From assembly GCA_021776735.1 (NCBI GenBank), contig JAJFFH010000040.1, forward strand, positions 124,001 to 188,000: a stretch of DNA of 64,000 nucleotides, read 5' to 3'. The notes under the pieces were generated by a model, which did no database searches, was not told the origin of the DNA, and was given only the letters and a program-made list of their open reading frames with translations. This document shows, one piece after another, positions 17,562 to 26,012 of the stretch (positions are counted from its first letter, which is position 1; every line of letters begins with the position of its first letter). This stretch comes from Planctomycetota bacterium. Its GTDB lineage: Bacteria; Planctomycetota; PLA2. The position numbers and the translations under genes were made by a program.

Positions 17562-18566
17562 TTACCGCACCGCTCGCACGCGCTCGACCGACACGGGACC
17601 AAACTCCACCTGCGCGCGGTGGGCGACCAGGGCTACGGCGTACTCGCCGTCCGGCAACTTGGAGTTGCCGCCGTCGGCGTCTTTGGCGCCGTGCCAGCGC
17701 TTGGGCTGTTCGTCGCCGTCTTTCCAGAACTTGTAGCGGACCGTACGGCCGTCGGGCTCTTCGATGCCTTCGGCCAGCAGGTGATAGACGACGCCCGGCT
17801 TGGGCGTGAAGCCACGGTACGAGCTGATCCACTTCGGCGGGACCCGGCCGATGCGTTCGGCGAATTCGGCACCCAGCCCCCGACGCCACGAGTAGTACCA
17901 GGCAAGTCCGTAGCGCCAGCCGAGCCGCGGGCGCTTGCCTTTTTCAGGGTGTCCCCCCCAAAAAGGAATCACGCCGAAACCGAACGGCTTTTTTTCGTGG
18001 CCCGAGCGAAAGATCAGCGTCGTCTTCACGCGGCGACTGCCGGCGAACGCGCCGGTCACGATCAACAAGCGGTCGAACGCTTCGGTGCCGGGCACCGGGC
18101 GCACGCGACCGTTCTTGATCTCCCACGGGCCGTCCTGCTGGTCCAGGACATCGCCGTCCGTCCACTTTTTTTTCGTCGGAAGCTCCACCGGAGAGGAGTC
18201 GTACGTGAACTCGACGGTTTCGGCTTCGCCCGAGCGAGCGCGCGCCTGCACCGCCAGCTTCAACTTGTTGAGGCCCTGCTTGAGTTCGTCGGCGGTGACC
18301 TCGAGGACGAAGCGCGGCGACGGGGAACGCTCGGCGTGGTGTTCGAAGACGTGCCACGGTCCGCCGTTGATGCGATACGTCGCACGCGTGACGCCGGCGC
18401 CGAACGTGCCGCCCAGGTTCACCGACAGCGCGCCGGAACGGCGGACGTAGGTCTTCGCGATCGGGTCGAACTCGATGAGATCGGCGCGGGCGTAGAGCGT
18501 GTACGCGATGGCACCCGCGGCGACGAGAATGACGGCCAGGACGAGCGCGACACGGCGGAGCGTCAT
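17562..18566 (-). CDS. membrane-anchored or secreted protein of unknown function
   Basis: A 334-residue protein with an N-terminal hydrophobic signal anchor (RVALVLAVILVAAGAIAYTLYA). The remainder is beta-rich with many aromatic residues (WEIKNGRVRPV, FRSGHEKKPFGFGVIPFWGG, WYYSWRRGLG), resembling a concanavalin/LamG-like jelly roll, but no family is assignable by eye. It carries an exact dispersed motif copy that encodes WTDGDV. No coupling to the PilZ gene 36 bases upstream is evident. Confidence 0.6.
   Translation of the reverse strand: MTLRRVALVLAVILVAAGAIAYTLYARADLIEFDPIAKTYVRRSGALSVNLGGTFGAGVTRATYRINGGPWHVFEHHAERSPSPRFVLEVTADELKQGLNKLKLAVQARARSGEAETVEFTYDSSPVELPTKKKWTDGDVLDQQDGPWEIKNGRVRPVPGTEAFDRLLIVTGAFAGSRRVKTTLIFRSGHEKKPFGFGVIPFWGGHPEKGKRPRLGWRYGLAWYYSWRRGLGAEFAERIGRVPPKWISSYRGFTPKPGVVYHLLAEGIEEPDGRTVRYKFWKDGDEQPKRWHGAKDADGGNSKLPDGEYAVALVAHRAQVEFGPVSVERVRAVR
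18149..18167 (+). repeat. dispersed motif copy (in gene)
   Basis: Exact core at 18151-18161 followed by CCACTTTTTTTT; encodes TDGDV on the minus strand. Confidence 0.85.
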
Positions 18567-18602
18567 TTGATTACCGTAACCCTAAGCGACCCCGAGCCCG
18601 GG

Positions 18603-19103
18603 CTAGTCCAAGCCGGGCGGGCGGTCTTCTTCGCAGGGAATGCTGAGCTCTTCGCACTCCTCGGGCGTCAGGTGCCGCCGGAACTTGCAGCCGATCAGGA
18701 TCAGGCTCTGGCCTCGACCGCAAAAGCCCGTGACGCGCACGACGTCCGCGTTGACCTTGAGCTTGCCGTTCTTGAAGTGGACCCAGAAGCCGCCCTCGAA
18801 GTGGAACCACACGCGGGCCGTGTACGGCATCAGGTGGTTCACCTCGGCGGCCGAGGCGAACGCCGGGTCCATGATCCGCAGCAGGATTCCCGAGCGGGAG
18901 ATATCGACCGCCATGCCCTTGAACGCGCCCTTCTTACCCTCGCAGAGGACGTCGAGCAGCTTGTGCGTTCGGAGCGAGTCGCGCTTGCCGGAAAAGTAGC
19001 CACGGAGGATCTTCTCGATGACCTCCCGCTCCATTCCCGGGCCCATGTCGTTCCGGATCTGCCTGAAGATATCCGGAATTACGCCGACTCCGCCGTTGGA
19101 CAT
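18603..19103 (-). CDS. PilZ-domain protein (cyclic-di-GMP receptor)
   Basis: A 166-residue protein. The C-terminal two thirds form a PilZ domain with both cyclic-di-GMP contact motifs in the right order: RxxxR at 41-45 (RDSLR) and D-x-S-x-x-G at 67-72 (DISRSG). The final part (ADVVRVTG, LILIGCKFRRHL) is the matching beta-barrel half. The N-terminal 40 residues are helical. It lies directly downstream of the PilZ-PilZ-PilT gene on the same strand, so it probably acts on type IV pilus function. A GGGAG ribosome-binding site precedes the ATG. Confidence 0.85.
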   Translation of the reverse strand: MSNGGVGVIPDIFRQIRNDMGPGMEREVIEKILRGYFSGKRDSLRTHKLLDVLCEGKKGAFKGMAVDISRSGILLRIMDPAFASAAEVNHLMPYTARVWFHFEGGFWVHFKNGKLKVNADVVRVTGFCGRGQSLILIGCKFRRHLTPEECEELSIPCEEDRPPGLD

Positions 19104-19192
19104 GATCGTCTTCTCCCAATTCCTCTCGTCTGGAGACGAGTCCTCTCATGGAGGATGGCACAGCCGCTTGCACCAGCAAGCCGACTCTGGTT

Positions 19193-21229
19193 CTAGCGTC
19201 TCGCATCGAGCCGGCTCCGTCCGTGGGCGGGCTCGATCTCCTTCGGATAGTTCGCCTTGGCGACCGCGGTCTCGTACGAGACTTCACCGGTCTTGATGAG
19301 CCCGTTGAGCCCCGCTTCCAGGCTCTGCATGCCGGCCTTGGCGCTGGTCTGCATGATGTTGCGAATCTGCGACGTCTTGCCCTCGCGGATCAGCGAACGG
19401 ATCGCCTCGGTCGCCACGATGATCTCTTGCACGAGCGCCAGGCCTTCCTGGGTCGCACGCGGCACGAGAAGCTGAGAGACCACGCCCTGGAGCGAATCCG
19501 ACAGCTGCTGCCGGACTTGAACCTGCTGGTTCGACGGAAAGATATCGATGATGCGGTCCGGCGTGTTCACCGCCGAAGTCGTGTGCAGGGTCGCGAACAC
19601 GAGGTGACCCGTCTCCGCCGCGCTCAGCGCGAGACTGGTTGTCTCGAGGTCGCGCATCTCGCCGACCAGGATCACGTCCGGGTCCTGGCGCAGCGCACGT
19701 CGCAGACCCGTGGCGAAGTCGCCGCAGTCACGACCGATCTCGCGCTGCGTGATGTGCGCCCGATCATCGCTGTGCAGGAACTCGATCGGATCTTCCATCG
19801 TCAGAATGTGGCACGCCCGCGTCCGGTTGATGTGATCGACCATCGCGGCCAGGGTGTGCGACTTGCCCGAACCGGTCGGGCCTGTCACCAGCACGAGGCC
19901 GCGCGGACGATCCGCCAAGACCCGGCAAACCTCCGGAAGACCGAGCTCATCGAACGTCGGGACGTGGTCCGGAATGATGCGGACCGCAAGCCCGGTCGTG
20001 CCGCGCTGCTGGAACGCCGAACAGCGAAACCGACCGACGCCCGAAATGTTGTAGGCGAATTCGACATCCTTATCGACGTGAAGCTTCTGCGCCATCGACG
20101 GCAGCATGAGCTCGAGCGCCATCGCGTGCGATTCCTGCGCGGAGACGATTTCCTTGCTCGTGTCCATGAGTTCGCCCGAGATGCGCATGCGGACCGGACT
20201 GCCGACCTTGACATGGATGTCGCTCGCGCCGAGGGCTACCGCCTGGTGCATCAACTCGATGATTTTTGTCTTTTGCGGTGCAGCCTGGGTCAAGGCGCCG
20301 GCCGGTCCCCCCTCCGCGGCTCCGGAAGCAGCCGCGGCCTCCGCAGCCCCGGGCGCGATTTCGAGGCGCGCGCACTCCTGGAGGTTCAGCGCGCGGCGGA
20401 ACTTGACGCCGATCGTGATAAGCAGTTCGCCGCCTTCGGTCCGCTCGCTCACGCGCACGACGTCGGCATCGGCACTCACCTCGGCCTCGAGGAAGCGCAC
20501 GATCATGCCGTTGCGGAACTGCAGGCCCATGCGCTTGGTGAACACGACGAGCTGGTCGGCTTCGGCGGGCGGCGCGAATTGCGGATCGCTGATCGTCAGC
20601 AGGGCACCGACCGCGGACACGTTGAGCGCGTACGAGCGGTAGGTTCCCTGGTCGCCCTGCACCTCCGCGTACAGGATGCGCTCGACGCGCGGCGCGGTCC
20701 GGCGCTCACCGACACCCGTCGGCGGCGCTCCCGCCGTGGAAATCTGCACCCGCCGTCCGTTGCCGGCCGACGCGCCCCGCGAAGTCTGCTGCGCCGGCTT
20801 GTGCGCGGCATGCTGCTGCTGCTGGGGTCGGGATGCCATCGCTCTTAACTCCTCGGCACCGAGCCGCTCGCAGAAATGGCACGCGAGCAGCATGGGGTTG
20901 GACTCGTCTTTTCCCTTCCGGGTGACGCGCACGACATCCGCCTCACGCGAAACGCCACCGGAAAACTTGAGAACCAGCGTGCTGGCCAGCTCCTGCGCCA
21001 CGCGCTCTGAAAACCGAACCATGTCGGAGGCCGCCTGCGACGGCAAGAACGCCTCGTCCGTAATCCAGAGCAGCGTGCCCGTCGGCGAGAGATCAACGGT
21101 GGTCGCAGCGAAGCCGCGGGTCCGGCCCACAACGGTGACCTCGACCGTCATCGGCGCCCGGGGGCCGCCGCGCTGCTCCGTCCGTATCTGCTCACTCGCC
21201 ATCGAGGTTCCCATCGCGACTATCGGCAT
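19193..21229 (-). CDS. PilT-type pilus retraction ATPase fused to two N-terminal PilZ domains
   Basis: A 678-residue protein, roughly twice the usual PilT length. PilZ domain 1 (about 15-125) has RGGPR at 20-24 and DLSPTG at 46-51. PilZ domain 2 (about 172-290) has RTAPR at 177-181 and NVSAVG at 203-208, so both keep the cyclic-di-GMP contact residues. A Gln/Ala-rich linker joins them. From about 320 a complete PilT follows: GASDIHVK, Walker A GPTGSGKS (450-457), Asp box, Walker B DPDVILVGEMRD (516-527), a His box with GHLVFATLHT, and the retraction-specific AIRSLIREGKTSQI. It is expected to disassemble pili at the inner membrane under direct second-messenger control. ATG 21229 has AGGGG upstream. 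Confidence 0.9.
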   Translation of the reverse strand: MPIVAMGTSMASEQIRTEQRGGPRAPMTVEVTVVGRTRGFAATTVDLSPTGTLLWITDEAFLPSQAASDMVRFSERVAQELASTLVLKFSGGVSREADVVRVTRKGKDESNPMLLACHFCERLGAEELRAMASRPQQQQHAAHKPAQQTSRGASAGNGRRVQISTAGAPPTGVGERRTAPRVERILYAEVQGDQGTYRSYALNVSAVGALLTISDPQFAPPAEADQLVVFTKRMGLQFRNGMIVRFLEAEVSADADVVRVSERTEGGELLITIGVKFRRALNLQECARLEIAPGAAEAAAASGAAEGGPAGALTQAAPQKTKIIELMHQAVALGASDIHVKVGSPVRMRISGELMDTSKEIVSAQESHAMALELMLPSMAQKLHVDKDVEFAYNISGVGRFRCSAFQQRGTTGLAVRIIPDHVPTFDELGLPEVCRVLADRPRGLVLVTGPTGSGKSHTLAAMVDHINRTRACHILTMEDPIEFLHSDDRAHITQREIGRDCGDFATGLRRALRQDPDVILVGEMRDLETTSLALSAAETGHLVFATLHTTSAVNTPDRIIDIFPSNQQVQVRQQLSDSLQGVVSQLLVPRATQEGLALVQEIIVATEAIRSLIREGKTSQIRNIMQTSAKAGMQSLEAGLNGLIKTGEVSYETAVAKANYPKEIEPAHGRSRLDARR

Positions 21230-21268
21230 TTCAGGCCCCTCAGATTTCGCCTCTTTTGGGGCTTTTCG

Positions 21269-21291
21269 TATGATTTGAACCGTGGTTCAAA
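21269..21291 (+). promoter_or_regulatory. TetR operator and -10 element at the head of the hcr operon
   Basis: TTTGAACC-gt-GGTTCAAA (21274-21291) is a perfect inverted repeat with 8-bp arms. TATGAT at 21269-21274 is a good -10 element. The operator covers the GTG start codon at 21282, so transcription starting about 7 bases after the -10 would give a nearly leaderless mRNA. The repressor encoded next is the obvious ligand (inference). Confidence 0.65.
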
Positions 21292-21885
21292 CGACAGGCG
21301 CCCGCTCCAATGCCAAGAGAGCCGAGATCCTGCGCCGGGCGACGCAGGTCTTTTCACGCAAGGGATTTCACGCCGCGGGCATGCGCGAAATCGCGGACGG
21401 GCTCGGCATGGCACCGGGCGCGCTCTACTACTACTTCGAAAGCAAGGAAGATCTGCTCTACGCCTGCCAGATGCTCAGCCTGGAGCGACTACAGGGGAGC
21501 GCCCAAGACATCGCCGTCCGTTTGCTTCCCGCGGAGCGCAAGCTCCGGCAACTCATCCACGCCCACCTGGAGCATGTGCTCGGCGAGTTCGGGGGCAGTC
21601 TGGCCCACGTCGAGTTTCACGGTCTGCCCGAGCCGATGTTGCGGCGGGTTGTCTCAAAACGAGACGAGCCGGGTCATGTGGTGGTGTAGGGGGGGGCTGG
21701 TTCGGGCGGTTATTCAGGAGGGCGCGGGAACCGGGGAGTTTCGCGCGATCGATGTGAAGCTGACGGCACTCGCGCTGCTCGGCGCGCTGAACTGGACCGT
21801 GGTCTGGTGGCGGCCCGGGCAAGGTCCGCCCGCGCGCATCGCGGACGGCATCGCCGATTCATTCTTGAAGGGACTGACCGCATGA
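21282..21885 (+). pseudogene. TetR-family regulator of the hcr operon, broken by a frameshift
   Basis: The N-terminal half is a normal TetR DNA-binding domain (AEILRRATQVFSRKGFHAAGMREIADGLG, GALYYYFESKEDLL). The frame runs into a TAG at 21687-21689, beside a run of eight G. The typical TetR C-terminus continues in the next frame (LVRAVIQEGAG, GEFRAIDVKLTALALLGALNWT) and ends by overlapping the hcrC start (ATGA). One extra base just before 21687, or an equivalent change, explains the break. It may be a true mutation or a sequencing error beside the homopolymer. If real, the hcr operon could be derepressed. An exact dispersed motif copy encodes IAVRLLP in the middle. Confidence 0.8.
21509..21527 (+). 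repeat. dispersed motif copy (in gene), full consensus
   Basis: CATCGCCGTCCGTTTGCTT with no mismatch, followed by CCC; encodes IAVRLLP in the regulator. Confidence 0.92.
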
Positions 21886-22364
21886 CGCTGCGCAGGATTG
21901 CGAAACGGCTGCTCGTGAACGGCGAGGAGCACGAGGTGTCGTTTCTGCCGCACCGCACGCTGCTCGAGGTGCTTCGCGAGGACATGGCGCTGACCGGCAC
22001 CAAGCACGGCTGCGAACTGGGCGAGTGCGGCACCTGCACCGTGCTGCTCGACGGTGAGCCCGTCTTGTCGTGCCTTGTGCTGGCGCGCGAGTGCGAGGGG
22101 CGCGAGATCGAGACCGTCGAGGGTCTGGCCGGCGCGTCGGGACCGCACCCGTTGCAGCATCGGTTCGCGGAACTCAACGCGGCGCAGTGCGGCTACTGCA
22201 CGCCGGGGATGCTCATGACGGCGATGTCTGTGCTGCGCAAGACGCCCGCGCCGGACCGCGAGACGCTGCGGCGCGAACTCGCCGGCAACCTGTGCCGCTG
22301 CACGGGGTACCTGAAAATCTACGAGGCCATCGAGATGGCGGCGGAGGACCTGCAGGATGGGTGA
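21882..22364 (+). CDS. hcrC: 4-hydroxybenzoyl-CoA reductase gamma subunit, [2Fe-2S] protein
   Basis: A 160-residue protein of the xanthine-oxidase-family small subunit. It has two [2Fe-2S] sites: a plant-ferredoxin type (C44, C49, C52, C64 in CELGECGTC...C) and the helical one (QCGYCTPG and NLCRCTGY). It passes electrons between the molybdenum and flavin subunits. The ATG overlaps the TetR stop by four bases and the end overlaps the next subunit by eight, so all are one operon. The 4-hydroxybenzoyl-CoA assignment rests on the iron-sulfur loop of the flavin subunit (24832). Confidence 0.88.
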   Translation: MTLRRIAKRLLVNGEEHEVSFLPHRTLLEVLREDMALTGTKHGCELGECGTCTVLLDGEPVLSCLVLARECEGREIETVEGLAGASGPHPLQHRFAELNAAQCGYCTPGMLMTAMSVLRKTPAPDRETLRRELAGNLCRCTGYLKIYEAIEMAAEDLQDG

Positions 22365-24801
22365 TTACCGCATCATCGGGCGCAAGCAGACCAAGGTCGA
22401 TGGGCTCGCGAAGAGCCTCGGCGCGACGAAGTATGCCGACGACCTCTTTTTGCCGCGCATGCTGCACGTCAAGCTGCTGCGCGCGGACGTGGCGCACGCG
22501 CGGGTCGTTTCGATCGACGTCAGTGCGGCCGCCGCCATGCCCGGCGTGCACGCCACGCTCGTCGGTTCCGAGCTGCCGGAAAAGTTCGGCATCCTGCCGG
22601 TGTCGCAGGACGAGCACACGCTCTGTCCCGACACCGTGCGCTTTGTCGGCGACCCCGTGGCTGCCGTCGCCGCCGTCGACGAGGACACCGCGTTCGAGGC
22701 GATACAGGCGATCCGGGTCGAGTACGAGCCCTTGCCGGCCGTGTTTGACCCGGCGGTCGCGATGCGCAACGACGTCCCCGCGCTGCACGACTACGGCGAC
22801 GACGGCAACGTGCACAAGCGCGTCTCGATGGAGTTCGGCGACGTGGACGGAGCACTCGCGGGCGCCGATCTGGTGCTGGACGACACCGTGTTTTTTCAGG
22901 GCAACACGCACCTCGCGATGGAGCAGCACGCCACGCTCGCGAACCCCGAGCCGGACGGGCGCCTGACGGTCTGGTCCTCGACGCAGACGCCGCACTACCT
23001 GCACAAGGCGATGTCGAAGGTGCTCGGCCTGAAGCCCGCGCGCATCCGCATTATCGCGTGTCCGAACGGCGGCGGCTTCGGCGGCAAGAGCGACCCGTTC
23101 AACCACGAGCTCGCCGTCGCCGCGCTCGCGCTCAAGACCGGACGCCCTTGCAAGATCTGCCTCACGCGCGAAGAGGTGTTTTACTGCCACCGCGGCCGGC
23201 ACCCGGTCCTGATGAATTCCCGGATGGGGCTCAACAAGGACGGCTCGATCACCGGTCTGCACTTTCAGAGTCTGCTCGACGGCGGCGCGTATGGCAGCTA
23301 TGGCGTGGCCAGCACGTACTACACCGGAGCGCTGCAGACCGTCACCTATCGCGTGCCGGTCTACCGGTTCGACGGCGTGCGGACGTTCACGAACAAGCCG
23401 CCGTGCGGCCCCAAGCGCGGGCACGGCACCGTGCAACCGCGCTTCGCGCTCGAGATCCAGATGGATAAGGCCGCGCACGCGCTCGGCCTCGACCCCGCCG
23501 CGTTTCGCCTGGCCAACCTCCAGCCGCCCGACTCGGTCACGGCGAACTGGCTCAAGATCCGCACGATGGGGCTGCGCAAGTGCACGGAAAAGGTCATCGA
23601 GGCATCCGGCTGGAACGACCGCTACGGCAAGCTCCCGCGCGGGCACGGCCTCGGCCTCGCGTGCTCCAGCTACATCACGGGCGCGGGCCTGCCCATCTAC
23701 TGGAACCGCATGCCGCACTCGGGCGTGCAGCTCAAGCTTGATCGCGGCGGCGGCGTCACCGCGTTTTGCGGCGCGACCGACATCGGCCAGGGCTCCGACA
23801 CCGTGCTCGCGGCGTGCGTCGCCGAAATCCTCGGGATCGAGCTGCTCGACGTGCACGTCTGTGTCAGCGACACGACCCTCACGCCCGTCGATCTCGGTTC
23901 GTACTCGAGCCGCGTCACGCTCATGATGGGCAACGCGGCGATCCAGGCCGCCGAGCGCGCGCGCGACCTGCTCGCCGACGCCGCGGCCGAAAAACTCGAG
24001 GTGCCGAAGGGCCGCCTGGTGTTCGCCGACAACACCGTTCTTGACAGCGAAGATCCCGAGCGGTCGATGAGTTTTCAACAGGCGATCGTGTTCGCCGAGG
24101 CGAAGTTCGGCACCATCGGTACCGTCGGTTCCTACACGCCCCCGAAGACCCCCGGACGCTATCGTGGCGCCGGCGTCGGACCCACGCCGACCTATAGTTA
24201 CAGCGCCTGCGTCGTCGAACTGCACGCGGACGAAGACACCGGCCGCGTCGATGTCGATCGCATCTGGATTGCGCACGACATCGGCCAGGCGATCAACCAC
24301 TACCTCGCGATCGGCCAGGTCGAGGGCGGCGTGTACATGGGCCTCGGCGAGGCGCTCATGGAAGAGATGGCGTACCGCCCGCGACGCGCGGGGGTGCACA
24401 AGATCCCCTCGATGCTCGAGTACAAGAGCCCGACCACGATGGAGATGCCGCCGGTCGAGACGTTCCTCATCGAGGACCCCGACCCCGAAGGGCCGTTCGG
24501 CGCCAAGGAGGCTGGCCAGGGACCGCTGTTGCCGGTCATGCCCGCGGTTGCCAACGCGGTGTTCGACGCCCTCGGCGTGCGGGTCGATCAGTGCCCGATC
24601 ACCCCGGAGCTCATCGTGCAGGCCATGGAAAACCCGGACAAGCGATCCGGGCCGAAGAGCTACCCCGACCTGCGCATCGAAAAGCCGGTGCGCGTCAAGA
24701 CCGCCGAAGAAGGCGGCGACGGCTACGAGGTCGATCAGGTCCGCAAGAAAAAGCAGCTCGCGCGCGAACGCCGCACCGACGAGCAGAAGACCACCCAGTA
24801 A
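22357..24801 (+). CDS. hcrA: 4-hydroxybenzoyl-CoA reductase alpha subunit, molybdopterin-binding
   Basis: An 814-residue protein of the xanthine dehydrogenase large-subunit family: an N-terminal aldehyde oxidase hammerhead domain, then molybdopterin-binding motifs GGGFGGKSDPF, GPKRGHGTVQPRFALE and DIGQGSDTV, and near the C-terminus GPFGAKEAGQG, which holds the catalytic Glu. The enzyme reductively removes the 4-hydroxyl of 4-hydroxybenzoyl-CoA to give benzoyl-CoA. It is slightly longer than characterised HcrA because of a charged C-terminal tail. No CoxL-type VAYRCSFR loop is visible, which argues against CO dehydrogenase. Confidence 0.85.
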   Translation: MGDYRIIGRKQTKVDGLAKSLGATKYADDLFLPRMLHVKLLRADVAHARVVSIDVSAAAAMPGVHATLVGSELPEKFGILPVSQDEHTLCPDTVRFVGDPVAAVAAVDEDTAFEAIQAIRVEYEPLPAVFDPAVAMRNDVPALHDYGDDGNVHKRVSMEFGDVDGALAGADLVLDDTVFFQGNTHLAMEQHATLANPEPDGRLTVWSSTQTPHYLHKAMSKVLGLKPARIRIIACPNGGGFGGKSDPFNHELAVAALALKTGRPCKICLTREEVFYCHRGRHPVLMNSRMGLNKDGSITGLHFQSLLDGGAYGSYGVASTYYTGALQTVTYRVPVYRFDGVRTFTNKPPCGPKRGHGTVQPRFALEIQMDKAAHALGLDPAAFRLANLQPPDSVTANWLKIRTMGLRKCTEKVIEASGWNDRYGKLPRGHGLGLACSSYITGAGLPIYWNRMPHSGVQLKLDRGGGVTAFCGATDIGQGSDTVLAACVAEILGIELLDVHVCVSDTTLTPVDLGSYSSRVTLMMGNAAIQAAERARDLLADAAAEKLEVPKGRLVFADNTVLDSEDPERSMSFQQAIVFAEAKFGTIGTVGSYTPPKTPGRYRGAGVGPTPTYSYSACVVELHADEDTGRVDVDRIWIAHDIGQAINHYLAIGQVEGGVYMGLGEALMEEMAYRPRRAGVHKIPSMLEYKSPTTMEMPPVETFLIEDPDPEGPFGAKEAGQGPLLPVMPAVANAVFDALGVRVDQCPITPELIVQAMENPDKRSGPKSYPDLRIEKPVRVKTAEEGGDGYEVDQVRKKKQLARERRTDEQKTTQ

Positions 24802-24831
24802 CGGACGAGCCACGCAGGGATCACGCCAGCC

Positions 24832-25812
24832 ATGATGCGACTTCCGACGTTTGCCTACAACGCGCCCGCCGACGCGGCCGAGATCACGCGCATCCTCCAC
24901 GAGGAGGGCCCCGCGGCGCAGGTCGTCGCGGGCGGCACCGACCTCTTCCCGAACATGAAGCGCCGCCAGGTCGAGCCCGAAACGGTCGTCAGCCTCTACC
25001 GCGCGACCGCGCTGCGCGGCATCGAATGGGACACGGACGGCTCGCTGCGCATCGGCCCGACGGAGACCCTACGCGCGCTCGAACGCGACGCACGCCTCAA
25101 GGAAGATTTCCCCGCCCTGCACGCGGCGATCGTCTCGATCAGCACGCCGCTGTTGCGTAGCACGGGCACGCTCGGCGGGAACCTCTGCCTCGACACGCGC
25201 TGCCAGTACCTCAACCAGAACTACGAATGGCGCCGCGCCATCAACCACTGCCTCAAGTGCACCGGCGACACCTGCTGGACCGCCCCGGGCGGCACAAAAT
25301 GCTGGGCGGTGAACTCGAGCGATTCCGTGCCGGTGATGATCGCGATGGGCGCCAAGCTCGTCCTCCAAAGCACGGAAGGCGAGCGCGAAGTCGACGCCGA
25401 GGACTTCTACGACATCGAAGACGGCCGCGACTGGCTCAAAAAACGCCCCGACGAACTGCTGACCGGCATCCGCATCCCCAAACAGAACGGCTCACGCTCG
25501 ACGTACATGAAACTCCGCCGCCGAGACGCGTTCGATTTCCCGGTGTTGGGTGTCGCCGCAACGTTGGAAACGGACGGCGATGTAATCACCGAAGCCAAGA
25601 TCGTGCTCAACTCGGTCGGCCCCGCCCCGGTGCGCTGCACGGAAGCGGAACAGTCCCTGATCGGCAAGAAGCTGACGGACGAAGCCATCGAGGAAGCCAA
25701 GGACCTGAGCCGCAAGGGTGCGAAGCCGCTGGACAACACCGACTACCTCCCGAACTACCGCAAGAAGATGGTCCCGGTGTTCGTGAAGCGCGCTTTGCTG
25801 TCGCTGCGATAG
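24832..25812 (+). CDS. hcrB: 4-hydroxybenzoyl-CoA reductase beta subunit, FAD and extra [4Fe-4S]
   Basis: A 326-residue FAD-binding subunit (VVAGGTDLFPNMK, TGTLGGNLCLDTRC). Unlike most of the family it has an insertion with Cys124, Cys140, Cys148 and Cys157. The spacing of 16, 8 and 9 is that of the extra [4Fe-4S] cluster of Thauera aromatica HcrB. This is the best evidence that the operon encodes 4-hydroxybenzoyl-CoA reductase and not a generic xanthine or CO dehydrogenase. It follows hcrA by 30 bases. An exact dispersed motif copy encodes ETDGDVI. Electron donor genes are not in the window. Confidence 0.9.
   Translation: MMRLPTFAYNAPADAAEITRILHEEGPAAQVVAGGTDLFPNMKRRQVEPETVVSLYRATALRGIEWDTDGSLRIGPTETLRALERDARLKEDFPALHAAIVSISTPLLRSTGTLGGNLCLDTRCQYLNQNYEWRRAINHCLKCTGDTCWTAPGGTKCWAVNSSDSVPVMIAMGAKLVLQSTEGEREVDAEDFYDIEDGRDWLKKRPDELLTGIRIPKQNGSRSTYMKLRRRDAFDFPVLGVAATLETDGDVITEAKIVLNSVGPAPVRCTEAEQSLIGKKLTDEAIEEAKDLSRKGAKPLDNTDYLPNYRKKMVPVFVKRALLSLR
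25564..25582 (-). repeat. dispersed motif copy (in gene)
   Basis: Exact core at 25570-25580; encodes ETDGDV in hcrB. Confidence 0.82.
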
Positions 25813-25887
25813 ATAGACGTCAGCCTTCAGCCGCGCCGGTCTCGGCCGCATGCCCTTGCTCGGCTCTCGTCGGCCCACGAGCGATCA

Positions 25888-26007
25888 TCACAGAGAGATT
25901 CGCTGAATGCCGTCCAACAATCGCGGACTGCCGAAGTTGACGACCAGCCCACGCTTCGACCTGCAATCTCTGTGACCTCTGTGATCTCTGTGGCAGAGAT
26001 TTCTCAT
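25888..26007 (-). pseudogene. remnant of a GxxExxY-type protein (C-terminal end only)
   Basis: A 39-codon frame ends in GLVVNFGSPRLLDGIQRISL, the usual C-terminus of GxxExxY-family proteins (normally about 120-130 residues). It is preceded by a CACAGAG-type direct repeat encoding HRDHRGHRD. Only the tail remains. It lies between convergent genes. The repeat also forms ATCTCTG-tgg-CAGAGAT (25984-26000) followed by TTTCT, which could terminate the hcr operon. Confidence 0.55.
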
Positions 26008-26012
26008 CGTCC

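Noticed and set aside
19125-19140. Hairpin CTCGTC-tgga-GACGAG between the two PilZ genes as a terminator
   Set aside because: No U-run on either strand and the flanking genes look cotranscribed.
21687-21696. Phase variation of the TetR gene by slippage in the G8 tract
   Set aside because: The TAG stop begins before the tract, so changing the tract length alone does not restore the frame.
22213-24900. An 895-codon antisense frame opposite hcrA
   Set aside because: Same codon-structure artefact; the sense strand has all molybdopterin motifs.
21882-25812. CO or xanthine dehydrogenase as identity of the molybdenum enzyme operon
   Set aside because: No CoxL active-site loop is visible, and the flavin subunit has the HcrB-specific four-Cys insertion.
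25968-26000. CTCTGTGA direct repeats as a CRISPR-like array
   Set aside because: Only three short units without spacers of constant length. They encode the HRDHRGHRD stretch found before GxxExxY genes.
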